Below are positions 20,938 through 28,714 of a stretch of 31,733 bases of DNA, in pieces (positions within the stretch are counted from its first letter, which is position 1; every line of letters starts with the position of its first letter). The notes below the pieces were generated by a model, which worked only from the letters and a program-made list of their open reading frames with translations, was not told where the DNA came from and searched no databases. Source of the stretch: Phallusia fumigata. Taxonomy: Eukaryota > Chordata > Ascidiacea > Phlebobranchia > Ascidiidae. A program made the translations under genes and the position numbers. The DNA lies in contig QXVZ01018501.1 of the NCBI GenBank assembly GCA_008931825.1, forward strand, positions 1 through 31,733. Reading direction: 5' to 3'.

Positions 20938-22144
20938 AGTTGTAAAACCCATGCGTCATTTAAGTTCTCGCGCCAAAACACTTTACACTGTACTGGTTGC
21001 CACCATAAGTCATCCGGAAGCACGCATTACGTCGCTTGTCACCAAAACAGTTGACTGCAACAGCAGCAAGTTTTATAGCAACGACCAGCAGTTTGTGCCT
21101 TATTGTGGCACTTTAATTTTGATGCTACAGTTTGCAAGTATTGATACCGTTGGATATTGGGGACTGGTCCGTTTTAGAAGTACTTTGTGATGTCGAATAT
21201 TAGAGGCTTACAGTTTATAAGTATTTAGTGCTGTTGGATATTAGTGTTGTGTCAATGCAAGCAGCAGCTGTACGTTGCTGACTTTTGTGTGATGCTCAAA
21301 GCACAGCCTTGCACCAGTCTTTAAACACTGTCAAATGCAAGACTATGTTCTTTTTATCAACAAAAAGCATATTTTTTTGCAAAACATGCCTTTGCAGCCC
21401 ACTTATGTACTTCGGGCTTGAGTTCAGATTTACGACCAATCGATAATTCAGGACAGAGGAAGTTTGCAGCTCGTAATAGGCAGCTTGGTAAACAACGTCT
21501 GCCCTCTGGTGGAATGAACAGGAAACTCACAGCGAGTAAGGACAAACGTAAATTTAAAGGTACACGTTTGTTCGCAATGACATCAAAGATTGGCACCACT
21601 ACAAACACAATGTGGACCCGAGCAACTGTCCGCCATCTTGGACGTCATGTTGACATTTATGACTCTGCAAGCTGAAGCCTGGTAATGCACCAAGCTTTGA
21701 AGTTCAACGTTGCTTTGTGTTTTTAATCAAAACGTAACCAACGTCAAGCTTGTTGATGTATTCATGTAAAGGTTTACCTAGTGCTTTAAACCAGTCCAAA
21801 AGTCCACTTACAAGCATGGCAACCAGTGTATATAACATACAATAAGTGAAGTCCGTCAATTCTTGTTTTAGCGTAAAAGCTTGCGCATGTTAAAGTTGCT
21901 TCAACCTTTACACTGGTAAAACATGGCATAGTGACCCCCACTCGGTAAACTGGTGAATACTCCAGTGAAACCCAGTGCTGTACTTGTCGAGATTGACGCA
22001 TTGATGTGAAGCCTTGCGCGAAGAGCCCTAGAGTTGTTGGAGTCAGCAAAGCGTTTCATTTTAGATAAAGCTGCTACTTAAAGTTGTTGTTCAACTTTCA
22101 AAGCGCCCCAGTGTGTTCTTGTGGACAAAACGTGTTGCCTTTTT
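20522..22144. repeat. Near-identical 1.6-kb repeat, left copy
   Basis: It is repeated at 22146-23762. The last roughly 450 bases look identical, while the earlier part has allele-like substitutions and indels. Frames in one copy are not maintained in the other: the frame at 20951-21190 is cut by a TAG at 22729-22731 in the right copy. This argues against a protein gene. The block ends at the N at 22145. Confidence 0.88.
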
Positions 22145-22145
22145 N
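22145..22145. other. Assembly gap (single N)
   Basis: Junction between the two 1.6-kb near-identical blocks. Sequence to the right restarts at the word GTTAATTAATTAC found at 20522, so the N marks a contig join with unresolved overlap or haplotype redundancy. Confidence 0.88.
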
Positions 22146-23762
22146 GTTAATTAATTACAAAATAAATATCAGCAGGTGGCTTAATCTACCTTCCGTTGTT
22201 CCATGGACCTTATCAGCAACTGTTAACCGGCAATTTATTTGTCAACTGTGTTTTGCTTATTCTATAAAGTCTCAAACATGTTGTTTATTTTAGCTTCACT
22301 TGTGCAAGATGCGTGTAACATTTTTCATGGTTTATAAAAAATAACAAGATGTTTACCTTTTTTGATTTCCGATTTTTTGACCATACACTAGCACAGTCTA
22401 ACGCTCGAAACTTGCAGATCATCTTTTTCTTAATGAAAAGACCTTCATAAACAGTAAGCTTTTAATATTAACATACTTTATTAACAAAATACTTTTAGTA
22501 AGTTAAAAAAAACCATCAATGACGTGACTGCGTCTGTAAAACAAAACAAATAAAAACAAAAAACGAGTTGTAAAACCCATGCGTCATTTAAGTTCTCGCG
22601 CCAAAACACTTTACACTGTACTAGTTGCCACCATAACTCATCCGGAAGCATACATTGCGTCGCTTGTCACCAGAACTGTTGACTGCAACAGCAGCAAGTT
22701 TTATAGCAACGACCAGCAGTTTGTGCCTTAGCGTGGCACTTTAATTTTAATGCTACAGTTTGCAAGTACTTGATACCGTTGGATATTGGGGACTGGTCGG
22801 TTTCAGAAGTACTATGTGACGTTGGCGATTAGAGGCTTACAGTTTATAAGTATTTAGTGCTGTTGGATATTTGTGCTGCGTCAATGCAAGAAGCTGTACT
22901 TTTGTGTGATGCTCAAAGCAGAGCTTTGCATCAGTCTTTAAACACTGATAAATGCAAGACTATGTTCTTTTTAACAACAAAAAGCATATTTTTGCAAAAC
23001 ATGCCTTTGCAGCCCACTTAATGTACTTCGGACTTGAGTTCAGATTTACGACCAATCGATAATTCAGGACAGAGGAAGTTTGCAGCTCGTAATAGGCAGC
23101 TTGGTAAACAACGTCTGCCCTCTTGTGGAATGAACAGGAAACTCACAGCGAGTAAGGACAAACGTAAACTTAAAGGTACACGTTTGTTCGCAATGACATC
23201 AAAGATTGGCACCACTACAAACACAATGTGGACCCGAGCAACTGTCCGCCATCTTGGACGTCATGTTGACATTTATGACTCTGCAAGCTGAAGCCTGGTA
23301 ATGCACCAAGCTTTGAGAAGTTCAACGTTGCTTTGTGTTTTTAATCAAAACGTAACCAACGTCAAGCTTGTTGATATATTCATGTAAAGGTTTACCTAGT
23401 GCTTTAAACCAGTCCAAAAGTCCACTTACAAGCATGGCAACCAGTGTATATAACATACAATAAGTGAAGTCCGTCAATTCTTGTTTTAGCGTAAAAGCTT
23501 GCGCATGTTAAAGTTGCTTCAACCTTTACACTGGTAAAACATGGCATAGTGACCCCCACTCGGTAAACTGGTGAATACTCCAGTGAAACCCAGTGCTGTA
23601 CTTGTCGAGATTGACGCATTGATGTGAAGCCTTGCGCGAAGAGCCCTAGAGTTGTTGGAGTCAGCAAAGCGTTTCATTTTAGATAAAGCTGCTACTTAAA
23701 GTTGTTGTTCAACTTTCAAAGCGCCCCAGTGTGTTCTTGTGGACAAAACGTGTTGCCTTTTT
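22146..23762. repeat. Near-identical 1.6-kb repeat, right copy
   Basis: Second copy of 20522-22144. It ends at GTTGCCTTTTT and then passes into unique sequence beginning GGTGAATTG. The parallel frames at 23034-23291 and 23404-23667 repeat those of the left copy with few changes, but neither strand shows a recognisable protein. Confidence 0.88.
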
Positions 23763-25370
23763 GGTGAATTGTAGAGAACGTATTCAAGAGTGTATGTAGT
23801 GTTGTTGAAGTTGGCCCAGGTCGCTAGTCAGCAAAGAAACATGTACAGACTTAATATGAGCTTGTATAAAAGTAAATTATCATACAAAACCGGTTTACCT
23901 TGTGAAGAATTCAAAAAGGAACGATGTGCTTCTCGAGTTTCAAGCACAGTTCTTAAGTTAGCACATTTTACCCCTTCTAGCAGTTTTAAGTAGCTGCCAT
24001 CAGCCTCATGTGTTACATCGTGGACTAGTAGGTTGGGTTTTTTAAGGGTTAGGGTGTATCATATCAGCACATTTCTGCTGCGAAAACCTGATGAATTGTT
24101 AAGATCCAAAAAGTACATGTGACCATAAATCGTTGGTTGTGCATCTCTGTAAGCGATTTTAAGCATTTTTACCACATTTTTATTAGTTTAATCAACGTTA
24201 TCATGGTTAAAGAAAGCTCGTTCATGGAAACCTGCTAGCAAAGCCGTGCAAATATATGCTAAAACAACGGTTACGTGCTTATTTATAATCACTGGTAAAT
24301 TCTAACATCGCCAATAGAACATGTTCAGTAGAGCGTGAACAGCCCAACCAACCCATTTACAGGGATTGGGTTACATCCTGTGGTACATGCCTTGGACAGA
24401 AAGTTGTGTTTTCAATGTATTACAAGTTATGCAAACATAAATGGGTCGGGTCTAGGGTTGGCGTTGGATGTATTTTTGATTGTGCTTTAAGATAACTTAG
24501 TTATGATGTACCTTATTGATCAGAAAAACAACTAATTGGGCCAAGGTTGTGATTAAAGTCACAAAATCGTCGTATTCATATTAACCGTTACATAGAATTT
24601 AACACGAAGTCATTTTTTGTGTCATACATTAACATTGCATTGCATTTCGGCAAAGCAAAAACGAACCTCTGAGAATTGACTTTCTTTTAACAAACGATCA
24701 ATAATGCCGTGACGGATACAGGTCTGCTGGCTGAGGTTGTGTAAAAGGCACTTCTTCACTAATATTTTATAGAACCAAACCTAAAACGCAGTGACCTTCA
24801 ACACAGAGTATGTGTAGACACAGATTTTGGAAATATTTGATGTTCAGAGACAGTTTGTGAAACGGTTATAAATTTAAAGACAAATCTGTGTCAGTTGTTA
24901 TTCGGAATTCATTTAGTAGATATGTCCCAATACAGTACCCAGCATAGCTTCAACGTAGTAATGTATTGCTACGTTCTTCCGAAGGATTTTTTAACAATGG
25001 GTGTATGAAACTATAACTTATATACATGCGCACAATTGGTAATGGGATTTGCAGTGAATCGTTCTTGAAATCTAACAATAAAGGCAAGCCCACATATAAA
25101 TTACAATACGTCAGGCTTACGAAAGGAAATCATATCACAGTTCAAGCTTTCCATTCAGCAAGGCACGGCCTAGAAAAGTTTGCCCTGCGGTTTGCTGAAT
25201 AGAAATGCTTTACAGTTTGACCTTGATCCGCCTCGAGCGCACTGTGAATTAACCAAGGGTATGCTTCGTGGAGAGAGGGGTATCGACAAAGTTTCAAACA
25301 TTTGTCACGCTTTTAAAATTGTACGCACCTTTTTTCTCAAATGAAAAAAAGAAAATTGCTTTTCGACTGT
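23763..25370. other. Non-coding stretch
   Basis: Only short frames occur (the longest is 67 codons at 23790-23993) and none has domain features. A small inverted repeat ATTCAGCAA/TTGCTGAAT sits near 25153-25200. I see no gene, RNA or transposon here. Confidence 0.5.
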
Positions 25371-25388
25371 GTTGTTTTTATCCTGCAG
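25371..25388 (+). promoter_or_regulatory. Splice acceptor before the secreted-protein gene
   Basis: A pyrimidine-rich run ends in TTTTATCCTGCAG (AG at 25387-25388), 60 bases before the predicted start codon. It may be the acceptor of a 5'-UTR intron or a spliced-leader site. Weaker AG alternatives at 25428-25429 and 25442-25443 would give a shorter leader and skip the two ATGTAA words at 25405 and 25414. Confidence 0.4.
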
Positions 25389-25448
25389 GTGAATTTGGAT
25401 ATTAATGTAACCCATGTAATCACATTTAGAAATTGTAGCCCAGCTACC

Positions 25449-26275
25449 ATGTGCATTACCCGATTACCAACCACGGTTCTATGCCTGGCAGCGGTTTATA
25501 TGCAATTCTGTTCAGTTGTCAGTTATTATCCAGGTCAGTTCGTTATTTCGAAGTCAATGTTGTTTGCTTAATTTGTGATAAGTTGTAACTAATGCTTTGT
25601 GTTTGACATACATACTAAAATGCAACCAACTTGTAAACATGATACGCGTAAACATAAGAGGGTACTGCCAGTCAAGTCAACCAATTCTTGTGCCAGGTTA
25701 AAACCTGAAATGCTAGTGGTTGTTTGTGACATTTTTTGTTGTTGTATAAAATAGGATGGCTAATGAGCTCGCCTACCACTTCTTACCCAAGTAACAAAAA
25801 ATGTAACGTTTATGTGCAAACATAGATTTCGTTAATCGTCTAACCCAACTTTTTGATTGCTTTTTTTACAGTATATCATCTTACAGTGGCGACACTCGGC
25901 AACGACTACAACACTAGCGGTGAGCCTAAACCAACAACAACAGTTGCCAGACTGAAACTTGTATTCAACGTAACTGCTGTGACTGGCGGGTTTCAGGTTG
26001 GCTATGTGGGAATTTGGCTAGACTTGCTTGCCAAGGATGGATCGAAAGTAAACATCGGTAGATGCTATAACATCGAAGACACAAAGGCTATAGTAGAAGA
26101 CCCGAAATATTACTTGTCTTGCGACATTACAACATACAATGCAATAGCGAACCTTGAAATATTAGATCCACCTGTTGATTTTGACCCACGAAGGGTCGAA
26201 GTTGGTATTGACGATTATCATCATGGTTTTGTTGCTGTAAGGGAACCGGATTCAAAGATACGTTTTTATTCGTGA
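25449..26275 (+). CDS. Small secreted protein, family unknown
   Basis: Two exons (25449-25533 and 25872-26275) join in phase 1, the split codon becoming GTA, and encode 162 residues. Residues 1 to about 24 form a clear signal peptide: a short N-terminus with one Arg, then the core TTVLCLAAVYMQF. The rest is a soluble domain with alternating hydrophobic and polar stretches, suggesting a beta-rich fold. It has two N-glycosylation sequons (NTS and NVT) and two cysteines (in GRCYN and LSCD) that could pair. The donor CAG|GTCAGT and acceptor TTTTTTTACAG are good. The second exon is open for 134 codons, long for this AT-rich DNA. I do not recognise the family and claim no function beyond likely secretion. 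No AATAAA follows within 200 bases of the stop, so the 3' end is unresolved. Confidence 0.7.
25534..25871 (+). other. Intron of the secreted-protein gene (338 bp)
   Basis: It begins GTCAGT and ends in a T-rich tract with ACAG. It splits the codon after its first base, immediately after the signal peptide. A phase-1 intron just after a signal-peptide exon is a common arrangement in animal secreted proteins. Confidence 0.7.
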
Positions 26276-27174
26276 CCGACGCAGTAAACGTGATGTTAAA
26301 CATCTAGAGATACGTCAAAGGGTTTGCCAAATGTGAAAGCTGGTGGAAAGGCTAGCTTTTACCGGTTGCCCAATCAACCAGCACTTGTTTACATATCTAC
26401 GTTTTTCTACTTGTGTCCAAGTTGTACAAGCGCCGCTCGCTTCTCTTGCCGCAGTTGTTTATCCGCCTTAGTCATGTGTGACCACTGCGATTTTTAACCA
26501 TTGTGCCCCAAACTTGTTTTTATTTTGGCGTTTTTTGCAGCTGTTTCCTGTTACTGTGCCACGTTATCGTAAAATTGTTACATTGAATACGTTTTTTGAG
26601 CAGAATTGGTTACAATCAACAACAAATGAATATCTGTGTTTTATTTTAATTGTTATACCGTTTTGTGCACAGTTCCAAAGGCGTAACCAAGACTTAGGGT
26701 GGGATATCACAAAAAAACTAGATTGTAAGATTAGAATAGGTGTGATCTGGTTAGAATATGTGTAGTTCTTTTTTAAAAAAGCGACGCCTGAGTTATCTCC
26801 ACATCACGACAGAAACGACACTACCCTGTGGGTGTTGTGCGACAAGGTTCAGTGAGTTTTACTTATCTTATGTCAATTCCTTATACCCTGTACATGACAC
26901 ACTTCAAACCATGCAACACGATAACCCGATAACCATTTTTGTTTGAAAAACAAGATTAATCATTTTCTACAAGTTGTGTGGGAGCTGATAAGTTACAACG
27001 CCAAATAGGAAAAACGGTTTCAAGTTCTTTGCCGAATTAGCACAGGACACAACACGTCAAGTTTGCCACTTTTTAATTGTCACGAGCCTTAATACCTTAA
27101 ACATGTCAACAATAAACATATGTATTAAACTTACCATGATGTGAAGAGGAGAAATGTTTGCGAAGTTTGGTTAA
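26276..27174. other. 3' flank and non-coding stretch
   Basis: It probably contains the 3' untranslated region of the secreted-protein gene, though no polyadenylation signal is obvious near the stop. A frame ending at 26497 contains three CxxC motifs and is described as a finding. The frame at 26478-26765 has no recognisable features. Confidence 0.4.
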
Positions 27175-27180
27175 TTTATT
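27175..27180 (-). terminator. Polyadenylation signal AATAAA (minus strand)
   Basis: Plus-strand TTTATT reads AATAAA on the minus strand, 9 bases past the predicted stop of the cysteine-rich gene model. The position is compatible with a very short 3' untranslated region and gives that model modest support. Confidence 0.35.
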
Positions 27181-27188
27181 GTCAGGAA

Positions 27189-28309
27189 TCATGGTACAAC
27201 CGACTCTAACTGCTCTGCTAGTAAACAGTGGAGACAACACTGCTGGTCTGACCACAGTGCAAACCTTTCTTGAACTCCTGCTGTGTCAAAGTCTGGAAGC
27301 AATCAACACATCAATGTTGGTCGATTAGTTAAGAAGTGTGATGTGCTTTAGGGGCTATTATCGCAGCTGGCGAAAAAATCATTACAGTCGCGTTTTACAG
27401 CTTTTAAAGGTGATTATTACGAGCAAATGGAGCAAACTGTAAAGTGTATTTTTAATTTAAAATGTTCTCGTTCTTATACGCTATTGTCAAGGCTACCATT
27501 GTTCTGAAACCAAAAATAATAAAGACTGGATAAGAATATGAGTTTCTTACTCGAAAAAGCTACTTTTTCAGTAGCCTCCAGGTTGATGTAACAACTACAG
27601 ACGCCGCAGTGTACGAAACACATACCCTTCATGCATCGTTTGTCTTCATCCAAATTCTTCGCGTACTTGATCGTCACCGAAAATGTGTTTGCGCTGATAC
27701 ATTTCTCACTCACTGTACGACAACTGCTTGATCTTTAATGCATAGTTATTCTTCCTTATTAACCGATCTAACTTATAGAATATAATGCTTTGTGTTGTGA
27801 ATTAGATTATGTTTCTTTTATGACGTCACAAGACATGGTGGCAAAAATCTAAGTGCATGATGTCCAGCCGAGCATGAAAAACTGCCCAAAATATGTTTAA
27901 CTTGTCTTAAAACGATTTTAAATTTCGTAAAAATAGTGGAGTCAGCGTTTTAAACATAGTTCAATGGACCTGGAATTTACAAATTAAGCAATACTACTCA
28001 CCAGCCAAAAAACTTAAAAATTTGTCCAGAAGAATAATTTGCGCCCCTTGGATCGAAAAAACATACAAATCCTTCACCTAATATTTGTTGTGCTTTAGGT
28101 TGTAACGCTTTTATGTGGGAATAATTTAAAAACGACCAGGATTGATAAAGAGCACAAAGAACCATGGCATGAGAACTTTCAGACCTACTTAATATTATAT
28201 ACGGAGTACATGTTTAAGTTGTGTTGCGTTGTCGAGCAATTAAAGTGCTTAAAGACAGTCACCAACCTTCTGGTGTTTGATGAAGAGTTTTAAAGATCCA
28301 GTTGCCCAT
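27189..28309 (-). CDS. Predicted four-exon cysteine-rich protein, family unknown
   Basis: Exons on the minus strand are 28309-28267, 28077-28002, 27723-27551 and 27292-27189, joining in phases 1, 2 and 1 to give 131 residues. The ATG has good context (AAATGG) with an in-frame TAA directly before it. Donors read GTTGGT, GTGAGT and GTAAGA, and all acceptors end in AG, though the third has a weak pyrimidine tract. The product begins MGNWIFKTLHQTPEG, has about a dozen cysteines including a dense HCGVCSC segment, and shows no signal peptide or membrane span. It may therefore be intracellular and metal-binding. Codon use in the third exon looks coding. An alternative donor (GTATGT) inside exon three keeps the same phase. 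No family is recognised, and the last exon is also open on the plus strand (27191-27328), so the model could be wrong. Confidence 0.35.
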
Positions 28310-28687
28310 TTAAAAAGGTTTGCTTAAGGCGTCGTAACACTGTAACATAGGAATGTTGTTTTTAATGGGGCTATCAGTAGGGATAGTTTAGTTTCGTCAA
28401 ACGCCGTAAAAAAGAAACCGTTCCTAAAATGTAAGATTGAAATCTTTGATTTTTCTTTTGAAGTTTTGTAAGATTAAAATCAAGGATTTTGTTTACATTT
28501 CGCAGATGAATCGCGGTGGATTTACTGCACATGCAACTCAGGTCTGCGGTAAATCAAATGTTTGTTTTCCCACAATACTAAGTGCACAGATGCAGTGGTG
28601 TTGGGTGCGGTGAAACATTAACCAAGCAACCCAAGAAAGGGACTGCTCTACAAATACAAATTACTCGTTTTGGGGCCATTTCGTACT
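28310..28687. other. Intergenic region between divergent gene models
   Basis: It lies between the predicted minus-strand cysteine-rich gene and the DPP4-like gene, so it would hold both promoters. I see no clear TATA box. The inverted words AAATCTTTGATTTTTC and AAAATCAAGGATTTTG appear around 28440-28490. A minus-strand acceptor-like TATGTTACAG lies near 28340, just upstream of the cysteine-rich start. Confidence 0.35.
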
Positions 28688-28700
28688 GGTCTTTTGGCAG
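28688..28700 (+). promoter_or_regulatory. Splice acceptor before the DPP4-like start codon
   Basis: GGTCTTTTGGCAG ends 14 bases before the ATG at 28715. A leader this short is typical of a spliced-leader trans-splice site, but a cis acceptor from an upstream non-coding exon is equally compatible with the sequence. Confidence 0.4.
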
Positions 28701-28714
28701 GGAAAGCCTATATT

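Noticed and set aside
20951..21190. A 79-codon frame in the 1.6-kb repeat
   Set aside because: The equivalent frame in the right copy is cut by TAG at 22729-22731, so it is not maintained as protein.
21357..21675. Overlapping frames on both strands (83 and 85 codons) repeated in both 1.6-kb copies
   Set aside because: Their preservation is explained by the near identity of the two copies. Neither has a recognisable domain or splice support.
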